Origin: Hypoxylon rubiginosum
Taxonomy: Eukaryota > Ascomycota > Sordariomycetes > Xylariales > Hypoxylaceae
Reading direction: 5' to 3'
Assembly (NCBI GenBank): GCA_902806565.1
Contig: CADCXA010000027.1
Span: 1,426,001 to 1,490,000, forward strand
Length of the DNA: 64,000 nucleotides
The translations under genes and the position numbers were made by a program. Shown piece after piece: positions 12,001-22,910 of this stretch (within the stretch, counting starts at the first letter, position 1; each line of letters starts with the position of its first letter). The notes below the pieces were generated by a model, which was not told the origin of the DNA, made no database searches, and saw only the letters and a program-made list of their open reading frames with translations.

Positions 12001-12037
12001 ATCAGCCGACTCCAGCAGCGGCTCAACCACAACATAA
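8996..12037 (+). CDS. WD40-repeat protein of the MABP1/WDR62 type
   Basis: Single uninterrupted exon, 1013 aa. The first 760 residues or so form a WD40 region, probably two propellers; recognisable blades include GVRAVAWSPDSKYLASLGS, VSTCVAIRGNVVYLGG, VQVLIPSADRVITCSLDRTL and RIVSVGSDGTIMIWELD. The opening LSLKRVVGTTCASPTGFDV matches the start of the MAPK-binding protein 1 / WDR62 group, which in animals scaffolds JNK signalling and spindle poles. The last 250 residues are Ser/Pro/Arg-rich and end in a helical segment (LDQELRLTAVALGDRATRS) near 945. In fungi the role is not established. The ATG at 8996 is preferred because the family N-terminus follows at once. Downstream it faces rgp1 tail to tail. 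Confidence 0.85.
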   Translation: MACTPSNRLKLTPSNSPYLPHPIRSPYRGRAPVEPRLSLKRVVGTTCASPTGFDVVNSSFAYIAGGAVVVVDVNGAEYTQRFYRARPTALPTYNTPPLPYSPSTPTQTPKANDSRNRISLRESTFSSHDWSDSPTSSKTWTSRERIKAATCLALSKEGRFLAVGETGYAPRVLIFSLEDNSSDTPLVSISEHAHGVRAVAWSPDSKYLASLGSANDGFLYIWRIDQKTGAAKLFQQNRCTSYIRGMIWVGSNLITLGVRHVKVWRVEDGQSTSPLKQRFIGEATTAPQPHQKTLPGRNVLLGNMIEATFSCAAAIDDTKAIICSETGDVCLFDDTDKQMKLTHVLESGFVSTCVAIRGNVVYLGGKSGNLTTLDLASFVKCSPDSLRTSMGSFAGLFALGFLEENMVTVDTKRSIHIWGFNEDAGELDLKSPIPIPGHQDSILGVEALSRPNVPGADFYSWSGSGQIILWDAEGNIKCSFQAPLEEACFEDESDLVNQLTLVRATDGGRFFVTGDKLGVVKIIDFSTLECVSSMKAHSSDCQFITIYEDKSKFVIATCGRDRTTQLFHKTAEGQFEHFQTLEFAARVVQVLIPSADRVITCSLDRTLQVHDLVTKDGEPDAMAAIPSRTLPLKASPSSMTMGADGKSLFVSLLDRSICLYDLESGKPANTFKCIDESGADPVVLDSLTARPATEREPSFLLGISNTDKSVRIYDAQTGTFLDREWGHTEAINGVALVEGDGSKRRIVSVGSDGTIMIWELDLQDPSWGSATRDPSPVKDGSAISRPTLRRVLSKAELAEFQRSSPSGGRRSPPRTLSKRRSIYSLSTASSSRTLVSGLQTSPSLAIAEDTPTRRPSADSRCPSPPASPKTRVRRRPSLPALNSAKTKSTNNLRAFGSLNMATEQACRTLRAYRKKLSSTDPISQEVLAELDQELRLTAVALGDRATRSKAMSDTMLNGLLDQYSERLVALLDEKLQLNYRPPSDQEPESPKSPTSPRKRPGSSADSSSGSTTT

Positions 12038-12918
12038 CCGATACATTCATTTCATAATGTGTATTAATCATTCCATATACCAAAAGACGCGCAACATACA
12101 TCATGCGTCATTATCACGGGCGACGGGGGAAGGAGGGAAAGGAATGGAATGGCGGAGGCAAACAATCTCTTATTACTTGAGAGGCGTTTCAGGACCGAAT
12201 CTTTTGTCCAAGGAGAAATATGTCGTACGGAATTCACATACGACTGGTATGGCGTTATAGGATACGGGCGGCTCTTCTCGCCGAGTTCCCCCCTTTTTTG
12301 GTTCAATTGTCTAACTTGCTTTACCTAACATCATGATACCACTTTGGCAGGAGAAAAAACAGGAGTTATACGGGAAAACGCCGCGGATGTGGGGGAGAGG
12401 GGATGGAAGACGTTATTATCATCGCTTTAGATCAGACCGAGTTGCTTCTTTCTAAGACTTCTCAAATTCGATTTGCCTAATTACTTGGGCACTACGTTGT
12501 TCTAAACCTACATCTTTGTTTTCATGATGCCTTGTGTTGGTGATTTGTTCTAGGATTTGATCCTTAGCATCATAGCTAGAAGACTGACCTCTATACGATA
12601 CAATGGCATAAGGTGTTCATGAGCCTACGCTGACCCCATTCAATCGATTATATCTACGACTAGATAGAAGGTAAGTAGGTATTACATATATCTCGGCACA
12701 CATCTTCAGCTTACATGTCTTCTCAAGTAGCCAGGAACATTCGCTTTGAAAAAAATTTCCTTACGTCTTTTTTTATTCCTCGCCAATCCCCTATTTTCGC
12801 TTGTTTGAACTTTGAACCTTTTTCTTCTAATTCATACACGACCACACACCCCTAGACCCACCATCATCCTCTTTTCTTCTCTCCCTTTAAATTCTGGGTG
12901 GGTGTGATTATTAAATAC
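12038..12918. other. Convergent intergenic region
   Basis: Shared 3' flank of the WD40 gene (+) and rgp1 (-). Nothing coding is supported. T-rich stretches near 12750-12890 may hold 3' ends. Confidence 0.5.
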
Positions 12919-15438
12919 TTATACCGCAAGACCCTCCGCCAGCGCGTTATCCCGCTCGAGCCGCTCGAGCCCGTTGCACACGGCGCCGTAGACCCGCAGG
13001 GGGACGGCGACCTCGAAGCTCTCGCACTCGACGTTCTCGGCGGCGACCAGGACGAGGCCGCCCCTGTCGTCGCGCGAGATCTCCTCCAGCAGCGGGTGCG
13101 GATTATCGTCGTCGTAGTCCTCGATGCTGCTGCTCTCGGCCGCGGGAGACGAGGACGACGCCGGGACGACGAACTCGATGCGGATCTTCCACTCGAGGCT
13201 GAGGCCGCTCGTGACGAACTCGGGCGTGGCGCCGATGGGGATGGCCGGGTTGAAGACGACGCGGCGCGCGAAGAGGGCCGCCTCGCTCGAGCTGGCGTAC
13301 ACCTTGCGCGTGACGCGGTGCACGCTCGCCTCGCTGCGCAGCGCCAGCGTCGGCTCCACGCGCTCCGCCGTCTCGAGCGCCGCGTGGATGGCGTAGCACG
13401 GGATCTCGGCGCCCGTGAAGTCGATGGCCATGCTCACCGACTCCCCCAGCTTGTAGGCGGGGCGCGCCAGCATCACGACGCCGACCCGCCGGCCGTTCCG
13501 GGCGATCTCGAACCGGTTGCTGCTCTGCCCGGACTCGGACGACAGGTTCGACCGCAGTATGGCGAGATCTATGGCGTCTTTCGCCGACGCTGCCTCTTCG
13601 TACGCCGAGGCACGGCGGGATTGGGGAGCCGTGGCGGTCGGTGACAGCAGCCCTAGACCTTGATGAGGTCGGTCGAGGAGCTCCTGGACATAGCTGAGGA
13701 AGCCGTTGTATGTAGAATCCGGCGGCCGCTCGGGTCTACCCCTTTTCAAAGAGACGGTGGTGGAAGACTTATCAAGTGATTGTACCTTCGCAAGATCACG
13801 AAGAATGATATAAGGCGAAAGTAGATCGTGGCCAAGAATCTCGCCGTGGCTATTAACGCTACCAAGGACGCGGAAAGGGATTTCGACTGATCGTACTTGC
13901 TGCTCTTTTGTGCCGCCGGGTCTCTGAGTACCAATCACCAAGCTATACGAGATCTTCATGGCCTTGCCTCGGTGTGTCGGAGGAAGACCCCTCGGTAGTT
14001 TAAAAGAGTACTCATAACTCCTGCTCTCGCCAGGTGCGAGCTGTAAATCCACGAATAATATCGACTGCGGTGTTGATAATAAGGGGATAGCCTTGGTGCT
14101 GATAGCACCTCGCATCTGCTTGATACTGCTGAGCTCCCCACCCCCGAGAAGTTCTCCAATGGAATTGCCGAGACTTCCCCAGCCAAAGCCGGTCAAGATC
14201 CCGCTACTCCGTTTTGAGTTCTCAACCCCGATGACACCACCTCCTTGACCCCCTAGCACGGCTTTCCGCTTAACTGCTTCAAAGGGGCCCAGGTTTATAA
14301 GTGACCCATCGAGAGTAAAGGAGCCTTGAACCTGGGCGTAACCCATCATTAATGATTCCGGTAGTCGCGCCTGACTTATGCCGGACAGGCCGGAGCTTCG
14401 TCGTAGATGAGCTGGTCTCCGTCCAGGGTGCAGCGGCTGCGTTACATACTCCGAGGCCAGCGTTTCGGATGAGTTGTTGCTCAGTGAATAGAACTCGCCA
14501 CTACTTCTAGGAGTACCACCAGCAATACTAGCCCCCGATAATATCCGGGCCGCGGGGGCAGACTGTTCAGTAATGGTAGGTATTAAATCTTTTGAACGAA
14601 ATGGGAGCGGAAGAGCCACACCCCCTCCCGCTCCCGATACGGAAGCCGTCATGTAGTCGCCTGGCTGCGTGTTTAGCGAGTCACTAGCAGCCTCGGTCGG
14701 CGACGGCGACGGTATCATAGGGAATTTGAAATCCGGCATTGGTCCCGGGCTCTTCTTTGGCGGGTGCGGCCCAGCCAAGCCAGGAGTGTTTGGTGCGGTC
14801 GATGCCCCTGACGCGCGGCCGAAGCTATGCTTAGACGGAGGAAAGGAGTGGTTAAACACGGGGGAGTTTTCGGAGCCGAACGGCCGTCTTGGTAACGCCG
14901 CCGAATGTGGACCGCCGCTTATTAATGCGCCCCTGGGGGATATCTGTAAACTAGCAGATCTACCATGGCCACGGCTCGGCCGCTGAGATCGTGCCGGGGC
15001 TGCATTCATGTGCGATTGTTCTTCGATGGTTGCCGCCGATCCTATCGATACGATGGAGAGCGACCGCTTGTGGGCATGGCCGGGGCGTTGCGGCGACGGC
15101 TGCGTGGGAGTCCATTGCTGTTGGGGCGGCCCTCTCAGGCGTGAGCTGGTCGGGGGAACAGTCAACGACAGCGTAGAGCGATGCCCCCGAGACTGTACCG
15201 GGGGTGTCAGACCATTGTTCGGTTTCGTTCTCGGGCTTAGAAGGGGGGACGATTGTCTCGATCGTTCGGCAATAGGAGACGGAGGCTGTCGGTGTTGGCT
15301 CGAGGACCTCGTCTGGCTGGGACTGGGGGCGATGTTCTTGAAGGTGATCTGGCACTTGATATCCTCTCCAGCAAAGACGGTCTGATCATCCCAGGTTATG
15401 AAGACACGAATATTGCTTGGTACTCCTTCAAGCGGCAT
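12919..15438 (-). CDS. rgp1: RGP1, subunit of the Ric1-Rgp1 guanine-exchange factor for Ypt6/Rab6
   Basis: Single exon, 839 aa. The N-terminus GVPSNIRVFITWDDQTVFAG followed by ITFKNI is the hallmark of fungal Rgp1 and resembles an arrestin-like beta-sandwich. Residues 45-330 or so are Ser/Pro-rich and probably disordered. The C-terminal half holds the Rgp1 domain: FVDLQLAPGESRSYEYSFKL near 455, IPFRVLGSVNSHGEILGHDL near 520, and a terminal sandwich with WKIRIEFVVP. In yeast the complex acts at the Golgi to activate Ypt6 and recycle vesicles from endosomes. The Ric1 partner is not in this window. The start ATG at 15438 directly precedes the conserved block. Very GC-rich coding sequence at 12920-13640 produces a 248-codon antisense frame that is not a gene. 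Confidence 0.9.
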   Translation of the reverse strand: MPLEGVPSNIRVFITWDDQTVFAGEDIKCQITFKNIAPSPSQTRSSSQHRQPPSPIAERSRQSSPLLSPRTKPNNGLTPPVQSRGHRSTLSLTVPPTSSRLRGPPQQQWTPTQPSPQRPGHAHKRSLSIVSIGSAATIEEQSHMNAAPARSQRPSRGHGRSASLQISPRGALISGGPHSAALPRRPFGSENSPVFNHSFPPSKHSFGRASGASTAPNTPGLAGPHPPKKSPGPMPDFKFPMIPSPSPTEAASDSLNTQPGDYMTASVSGAGGGVALPLPFRSKDLIPTITEQSAPAARILSGASIAGGTPRSSGEFYSLSNNSSETLASEYVTQPLHPGRRPAHLRRSSGLSGISQARLPESLMMGYAQVQGSFTLDGSLINLGPFEAVKRKAVLGGQGGGVIGVENSKRSSGILTGFGWGSLGNSIGELLGGGELSSIKQMRGAISTKAIPLLSTPQSILFVDLQLAPGESRSYEYSFKLPRGLPPTHRGKAMKISYSLVIGTQRPGGTKEQQVRSVEIPFRVLGSVNSHGEILGHDLLSPYIILRDLAKVQSLDKSSTTVSLKRGRPERPPDSTYNGFLSYVQELLDRPHQGLGLLSPTATAPQSRRASAYEEAASAKDAIDLAILRSNLSSESGQSSNRFEIARNGRRVGVVMLARPAYKLGESVSMAIDFTGAEIPCYAIHAALETAERVEPTLALRSEASVHRVTRKVYASSSEAALFARRVVFNPAIPIGATPEFVTSGLSLEWKIRIEFVVPASSSSPAAESSSIEDYDDDNPHPLLEEISRDDRGGLVLVAAENVECESFEVAVPLRVYGAVCNGLERLERDNALAEGLAV

Positions 15439-16535
15439 AGTGACACTCCTTCCAATTGGAGGAGAGGGCTCATTAACGGGGCCGCATCGTCATCGCCGTA
15501 TCGCTGAGAATCGACAGTGGGTGGCCCTGGAGACCAGGGAATCGTGTTTGTTATAAACCGGGCTGGACAATGTCCGAGGCGACGATGTCGAAAGGGCAAG
15601 ATAAAGGCTCGAGCTACCTGGTAGCGAACCGGTTGAGGACGCGTTTCTTCGTATCGCTAGACTAGATGTATTCGGTTATTACTGTCAAGGTGCTGTTCGA
15701 AATCTGTGTTCAGTTATAGCTAGAGTGGTCGGTTTAGTATTGTTGGGATTTAAATCAATTGGCAGAGTTGCGACAATAGACAAGGGGAATGAGTGTCGTT
15801 ATCACGTACTATGTATGGACGCCAGGGATAGGGATGGTAGGGATGTTCTAGTGTTCTGGCTGGATCTGGATGATGCATCGGTTCTTGGTGGTACCTACCG
15901 CCTGGTTTAGATCAGCAAAAGCCGGGCAATCCCTGCAGGTCGGCCTAGGCAAAAACTGATCCCCCGAGCCGTTTTTACCGGGAACTTTAGCCCCTGAAGC
16001 CCCTTTACCTTCTACCAACGTACCTCCGAACCGCGCACAATCAGCCAATGAGCAACAACCTTAGAGGTATCTTGACTACAATACATACATGATCTTCGAT
16101 AGAGATAATCACTATGTATTATTATATGCCATTCTCTATAGAGAGAGTTTTCTTGAGCATTTAGCGAGTTCTGCACCCCTAGATCAGCTAGAACGCTCAA
16201 AGGTACAGATTCGAGCTTAAATATACCTAGGGAGGTACACAGCACTTAGACGATATATCATATAAAATACCCCTATCAGCTTCATATTTCTAATCTTACT
16301 ACCTTAGAACAATATTTAGCATTGGTTCGACACTCAAAAGTTTGGTCTAAGAAATCCCAATCCTTCTAAGCTAGAAGACTCCTAACGACTGCTTAATTCG
16401 ATGACCTCTACAGCTATTGTGAATTCTATCTATATAAGGCCAACCCATAAGAGAATACCAATATCTGTTCGAAGTCCATCAGCACTTGTGTATTATCCAA
16501 TGTTCCGCGTCGTTCATAAGCCGTTCATAAGTTCG
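15439..16535. other. Intergenic region between dcl2 3' end and rgp1 promoter
   Basis: Both neighbours point left, so this holds the dcl2 terminator and the rgp1 promoter. The part at 16050-16500 is AT-rich. No gene is supported. Confidence 0.5.
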
Positions 16536-19500
16536 TCATTCCATCATTCTATCATCACTTCCCTCCGCCCCGTTACTACCACGACCCCCCCTCTCCTTCA
16601 AGATCTTGTAAGCCAACTCGGCAGCCCTTGTCTGCACTTCCTCGTAGCTCACGCCGCCGCCGACCTCCACGATGACCTCGCCCGCCACCAGGATCCGGCA
16701 GGACAGGTCCCTAGACCCGTCGCCGTCGGCGGCCTTGCGGACCTTGGTGCGGTACTCGACCGTCTTGAGGCTCTTGCCCGCGAGGATGCCGAGGTGGTTC
16801 TTGGGATGCAAGACGTCGACGCCGTCGGCGACGATGCGCCGCAGGTACGGCAGGATGCCCGCCCGCTCGGCGACCGCGGCGCACGCCTCCGACGACCCGC
16901 CCGAGTCCACCCAGACGGCGCCCAGCACGCTCTCGAAGAAGTCCGAGAAGAACTTGGGGATGTGCAGGTGCGCGAGCTGCGCCCACGGGTACGTCTTGGC
17001 GTTCCGGATCGCCTCGAGGATCCCGTCCCGCTCCAGCGCGTGCCGCTCCTCGGCCGCCCGCTGCGCCGCGCCCATCTCCGGCGCCACGTGCCGCATGAAC
17101 TTCCAGAACGGGATGTGCGTGCGCGTCTCCGTCGCGGTGCCGTCTTTCGAGATCTCGGTGGCGACCTGCGGTACGGTCCATTCCATGCCTAGGAAGCCGA
17201 GCAGGTCGGCGTTGACGGAGGCGGTGCGGAGGAGATGCATGTCGCGGGGTTCCAGGTTGAGCTCCCATATGACGGAGACAATGATGCTGTCGAGGACGGC
17301 ATCTCCGAGGAATTCAAGACGTTCCATGCAGGAACCGGCCGCATTGACCAGCCCGAATGATGAATGAGTGGCTGCCTCGACGAGCAGATTTTTGTTGCGA
17401 AACGAGTAGCCGATCAGTTCTTCTAGAAGGACGAGGGCGTCTGGAAGCTGCGTGCTCATCGGGGTCTGGCTGAACAAGGCGCTGCACGCAGAGTCGAAGC
17501 TGCGCCAGTCGACCTCGGGGAGGAAGACCCGGATGCAGGAGAGAGCCTTGGGCATGCCGCCATCCAGATATGCAGCTCCAATGAGTGCCTCGACGACATC
17601 AGCAAGTATCTTTGTCCCCATCTTTCTCTTCTTATCCCCGTCTGCTTCGGCATTAAGAAAATCTTCAACATAAGGGGGCTTCCATTTTGCCGCCGTAAAT
17701 CTATTGTTAAGGATGAACTTGTCTAAACCGGTTTCAATCGTTGCCCGGTAAAGTCTCGTGTTAGACACTATGTTCGTCTTGATAGCATCGAGGTATCCTT
17801 CTGGAAAATGCGGATCTTCGTTAGTTAGCACGGGTCCTCCTGTTTATGGATTCTGGGTGAAGGGGGGAGGTATATCATACAATTAGCTGTGACGGTGGCT
17901 GCAGTGGACGTCTTGAGAATAGAGTCGCCGAGGAACTCGAGTCTTTGATAATTCGTTGCTTCGTCGGCTGCGGGTGCGCTAATGGCAGTGAGTACCAGAG
18001 CAATGTTTGAGAAGCCTACGTCTTTCAGTAGGGTACTGCATAATTCATATGCAACCAGGTAGATCTCTATCATATGTAAGATTGCAGGAATAAACGCGCC
18101 GAAGTAAACGTTGGACACATGAATATCATCCATCCGGCAAAGGTGCGCAGGCCAGTTAATTATTGCTGGTTTAGTAGAAGCGTCCTTCAGAGGATGAAGA
18201 AAGTCCCGTCGCCGAGGCCACTTCTCTAGTACCAACCAAGGGACGTCAACCGGTTCATCCGCCAGCATTTGTGTCACTTTTAAGGGTGGATGAAGAGTAG
18301 GCAAACACGCCTTGAAGAAAAAGGGATATCCTTGGTTGTTACGTATGAGTCCAGAATTGCCTAGGCAGGTTTCGTCGATAGCTTTCTGGTTAAGGAACTG
18401 TTGGGGTAAAATATCCTGTGTAGGGGACCGAAGGTATAGTATGAACTGTGCCTCGTCGTTGGCTTTCACGAGGCGATGTCGCCACGCCAGGTTGATCAGG
18501 GCTGGACTTTGGTCAATCCGGAGGTCGTGAGCAAGCACAGTTTTCATCTCGCCTACTTCAACCCTCCATGATGTTGATCCGTCCCAGAAGAGCTCGAACC
18601 CGTCCAGTTCCCAGAAAGGCACGGGTAATGAAGCGTCGAATTCGCACAACACATCGCCTTTTTGATCTACTAGACGTAGTCGGCGTTGGTACAACTCGAG
18701 TTGTCGGGCCCAAGCATGCGCAACCTGGGTCCAAGGACTCCATCGTTCACAAACTTCTGCCTCTCCGACTCTCGACTGGGCCTCTTGCAGAAACTCGTCT
18801 TTCAAAGGTAGTAAGTTGTCGTTAAGCAAACCAGCTTTGTATATGGCGACATATGCTTGGAAAGCAGCATCCTTGCTGGCATTCTTCTCGGAGCACCAAA
18901 CACCACTGCTTTCCACTCGTCGCAGCTCAGGAGGTAGCGACATAGGGAGAACCACGGTTGCGCTTATTTGCGGTAGGCCTTTTCCAGGAATTTCTGTTTC
19001 TCTGAATATATAATATGGCCGTAAATCGGCGTATTGCCGCACTGAAAGTTTTTTGCAAAAATGCTCTAGGTGCGATTTCGCCTGGTCGAAGTCAAGCTTG
19101 GCTCCAGTTTCGGGTATAAATAGTGGCTCAATATCTGACTCTTCCGATTCTTCGAGTTCTAGAAGCTGTCTCATCTCATCCTCGTAGCGTTTCTTCATTT
19201 CTTCTTCGAGCGCCATCCACTCATTAATTTGGCCCGCGGGACTCTCATCGCTCAGAAGCAGGATGAGTTTTGACTCTCTCATCCGGGCCCTGCCACGTCT
19301 TTGAATGAACGCCTTTAGATTATCTGGCTTGTCGAAACATATGACCATGTTACAAGCCGGAACGTCTATGCCCTCCTCTAGGACACTCGTGCCTATGAGC
19401 AGATTGATCATGCCGTTTCGAAACCCTTCCAGGTCTTGAGAGCTATTAGCTCTAGCAAGGGCGCCGAGATCTCGCTTTTTACCAGCATAATTACTGGTGC

Positions 19501-21300
19501 CAATCATTGTGCCAATACGAAAGCGGTCCTTTGTCAGGGGATGAATTGACAATATGTGCGAGAGAATAGTTACTGTAGAGACTTCGCGGACGAATATGAT
19601 ACCAATTGTTTCGTCAGGCGAGCGCAGAAGTTCTCTCGCAAGGACTGTAATTTTGTCGGAGATTTCAGAGATGCTTGCGTCGAATGGTGGTGGTATCGAT
19701 ATTTGAACCTTTCTCAGTGCATTCGCGAGGTATTGCTTCTCCGCAAAGGCCCATTCACGAAACCACTGGTTGTTTTGCTGAATGGACTCGAGGAACTGAG
19801 ATATGGCAACAGATATATAGTAATCTACAGCCCACTATATCAATAGGGTTAGCATTTGCTATGTGTAATGGCTTTAGGGGTGATTTGAGAGTGTTGATTT
19901 ATGGTGTACACTTCGAAAATGGTATTAAAAATAAAATAAAAAGGACACAGATGAGGAAAAAAAACTTACGGATCCGAGTTCTTGCTGAATCTCTCCGCTT
20001 CTCCGCCATAGTGATTGCATTTGCTGGGTGACGTAGGTACTCCTTTTCTTCAGGGCATTCAGCAGCTCTGCTCGACTGCGTTCGCTAGTGTCTTTCTGTC
20101 GTCGGACAATGTAAGGATCCTGATATATATCCAAACCCTTATATACCTCAGAGAGGCTTCTCATCGTGCTGGTGACAGGAATACCTCTAGGCAAAGAGTA
20201 AGAGACGCAGTTCATGCTAGGTTGCTTTACTATAGACCTAAGCTCTTCTCGATGGATAGTCGGGCCCTTGCACACGGCGTCTAGCGTTCTCTCGATATCT
20301 TCTAGGGTGTCAAGCTTCGAACTCATGATGGGACTCGCTGAGAGACCCAATATCGACGGGACCGGGAGACCGGCAGATTTATTTTCACGATACCGAGACA
20401 TGATCAAACTGCCAGGGTGTTTACCACGACAGTTGTGTGCTGCCAACATTAGCTCTTGGCGCGTAACACAGAGGGGTGGTGATTCGCTCACCTTCGTCGA
20501 ACACGATTAAGGAGAGCCTATCCAGGCGCACGAATGCGTGTGTGACTGCTTCTAAAAGCACCTGGTAAGTGGACACTACAACACGGACATTCGTCAGGTA
20601 CTCATCCCATGTACGAACATCAGACCATGTTTCAATGCCATCTTCACCGATGAGCAGTTTGATCTGGACGGCACTAATCTGTGATTTAAGAACCCTGAAT
20701 TGTTGCTGGCATAGAGCGACAGTAGGAGCTAAAAACCAAATGATCTGATCCGGTCAAAGTCGAGTTACAGAGGTAAGGGCCTGATTATACTCACTTTGTC
20801 GGTGCCGGGCTTTGCTAGTTCAGCTTGGATTCTGAGGACAGCACTGGAAATTTATAAGCGCGTGCATAGGAAAGGTGGTTGGAGGAAGATAAAAGCATGG
20901 CTGTACAACCCATTATATAGATGGGAGATCATGAGACTTTAGATGCTGTTAGGTTGAAGAGACTCACACTTGTGTTTTTCCAGTGCCTGTCTCCATCTGT
21001 AAAGGCGTGTAAGTCGAAGAGCGTAACAAAGTGCTAGCGGATACTAACCGCAACGATAATATTGCGTTTGAGACTTTCCTCAAACATCTCAAGCTGATAC
21101 TCGCGAGCATGTATAACAACGGAGTCCTGGGTCTGACTCTCCTCAGCAAGGGTGTCCTCGACCTCGGCCTCGGATTGTCCACTCAATAGGGGGCCGGCTT
21201 CTCCATGGTCCTCAGAGGCGACAGGGTAGTTGCCGTCGTCGTCACTTAGACTTTCGAGGCTCGGGCTCGCCGATGACGGCGTTGACGGACCCTTGTGCAT
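16536..21300 (-). CDS. dcl2: Dicer-like protein 2 (DCL2)
   Basis: Seven exons: 21300-21049, 20996-20968, 20843-20795, 20744-20492, 20439-19970, 19834-17881, 17815-16536; all phases close, giving 1428 aa. Dicers cut long dsRNA into small RNAs; DCL-2 is the main antiviral and quelling Dicer in Neurospora and Cryphonectria. Domains: helicase motif I METGTGKT (85-92), DEAH (193-196), helicase-C with LIGTSVLEEGIDVP and QRRGRAR (about 529-535), Dicer dimerisation domain (about 585-680), RNase IIIa with LEFLGDSIL (near 983) and DVVEALIGAAYLDGG, and RNase IIIb with ERLEFLGDAVLD (near 1168) and DFFESVLGAVWVD. The acidic catalytic residues are present in both RNase III domains. No PAZ domain is obvious by eye. 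The last intron uses an AAG acceptor (17816). An ATG at 21546 in the same open frame could add 82 residues, but 21300 fits family length better. Confidence 0.92.
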
Positions 21301-21773
21301 GGCTGTGGCGGCAAGGGATGTGAATTGCGAGTGTGGTCTGAGCTTTAGGCAGGCCCAAGTTATATCGTCTCTCGGTGATGATAACGGGAACTTGAGAGAC
21401 TTGGCTCGCTGATACACATACGATGCGGGTTGTCTTCTAACATTATTTGCTAAATATGCAAAGGCGAATGTAGAAATTTTCTTGCAGGGCAGCCTGCTGA
21501 TAGTAATGAGCTGGCAGGCATTAGATAAATACGTGTATCGTGTCATACATTACCAGTCATAAATCGGCAAGGCTGTAGGTACCTGAGAGAGGCCGCGTTC
21601 GCATTTGGCCCGGGCTGTAAGTACCAAAAGATACGGTACCGGATACCGACTTATTCATATATCGAATTGATTTAATTGGTGAAGATTAACAGTGCGTAAA
21701 GGGGCTTCTTTACGCACAGTTCCTACTCCAGTACATCAGTCGAATGCACCAAGCCGTAAACAACGTATATGTC
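21301..21773. other. Divergent promoter region, dcl2 / RCC1-like gene
   Basis: A 473-bp region between two divergent starts. The dcl2 frame stays open leftward up to an ATG at 21546, so part of this may be coding or 5' leader. No other gene is supported. Confidence 0.45.
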
Positions 21774-22834
21774 ATGGAACTCCTTGCTACAGGCTTCAAT
21801 GCCTGGCGACAACTACATTTTGAGAATGTAAACACATCTGGCGAACCTGCTGATATTATGTCATTTCAGCCTGTGCTGAAAAAGAAACTTATCGGACGCC
21901 CGTCTAGTCTCTTGTCTTGTACTTTTGGTTAGTAGTATATTCTTAGGATGGAACTGCTTACAAGTCATACTGACGGAAACAAGTCAGAACTGATTCTGGA
22001 ATACGACATGCAGGCTTCGTGAAGGATGTTCCAGAAGGTATCAGAGATAAGCTTCTAGCGTCGACAGCAGCTATAGCGGGGAATGGCATCATAGCTGGTA
22101 GGCATTTCGCTCTGGTCTTGTATCTGGCAAATGACTTACACATATATAGAGTATGATGGCCGAGATACCATCTATCAATATTCCTCTAGACATGTCGTGC
22201 AGGCACAAGAAAAAGAAGCGTTCTCTGAAATGGGACAGATTGTCCAATTGGTTGCGTACGAGACAGGCTTCGTAGCTCTATCGCATGATGGCCGTGTCTG
22301 GACTTGGGGAGATGAGCGCTACAGTGCTTGCCTCGGAAGACAGGTTACGCATTCGAGGTATGGTATAGCCCCTTTCTCTTCGACGGAGCACAACTCACAA
22401 GCTATAGTCCGGCTGAGCGACCAGGTCTCGTAGAAGAGCTTCAGGATTTACCAACGGGTAGGATCAGTAAAATCAGCGCAGCTGGATATATCATCCTTGC
22501 CCTAACGGAAGGTCATGATCTCTACGCTTGGGGCGGCCACCCGGGGCGGCTAGCTCTCCTAGAGAACCTGTCCAATGATCCAATGCCGGTAGTAGTCGAG
22601 GAGAGCGACATAATAGATTGTGGGGTTGGAGAATCACATATAATTGTCCTTACCTCCTACGGCCATGTATATGTTATCGGTGGCAACGCAAATGGTCAGC
22701 TAGGGCTGCCAGTCGAGGAGGCAAAGTCATGGACGAAGGTATCTTTGAATTTAGGAGTAGGACACGCTGTTTCAGGAGTAGAAGCAGGACAGCGCACTTC
22801 ATTCATACTGACCAAGAATCAAATACCTCGATGA
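21774..22834 (+). CDS. RCC1-like beta-propeller protein
   Basis: Four exons: 21774-21927, 21984-22097, 22150-22357, 22408-22834; phases 1, 1, 2; 300 aa. The introns are 50-56 bp, and the first ends after an ACTGAC branch site. The start MELLATGFNAWRQLHF matches the first blade of small fungal RCC1-like proteins; an in-frame ATG at 21744 adds ten residues and is less likely. Repeat motifs include ETGFVALSHDGRVWTWGDER, LTEGHDLYAWGGH and SYGHVYVIGGNANGQLGLP. The protein is shorter than true RCC1 (about 420-480 aa) and nearer in size to yeast Ats1, so a role as Ran exchange factor should not be assumed. It ends 76 bp from the convergent proteasome gene. Confidence 0.85.
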
Positions 22835-22910
22835 TTTTGCCTCATTTGGCCCTCTATGCTATTCTATGATACACTGAACGAAGTCTGGCAAAACCTAGGA
22901 ATGGTGATGC

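Noticed and set aside
12898..13644. 248-codon plus-strand open frame
   Set aside because: Lies opposite the conserved, GC-rich 3' half of rgp1; no family motif and Arg/Ala-rich composition typical of an antisense shadow.
16401..17192. 263-codon plus-strand open frame
   Set aside because: Antisense to the RNase IIIb domain of dcl2; explained by strong third-position GC in the real gene.
20440..20491. Apparent insertion disrupting the DEAH motif of dcl2
   Set aside because: The segment has consensus donor, branch site and acceptor, and its removal restores DEAHNC exactly; it is an intron, not damage.
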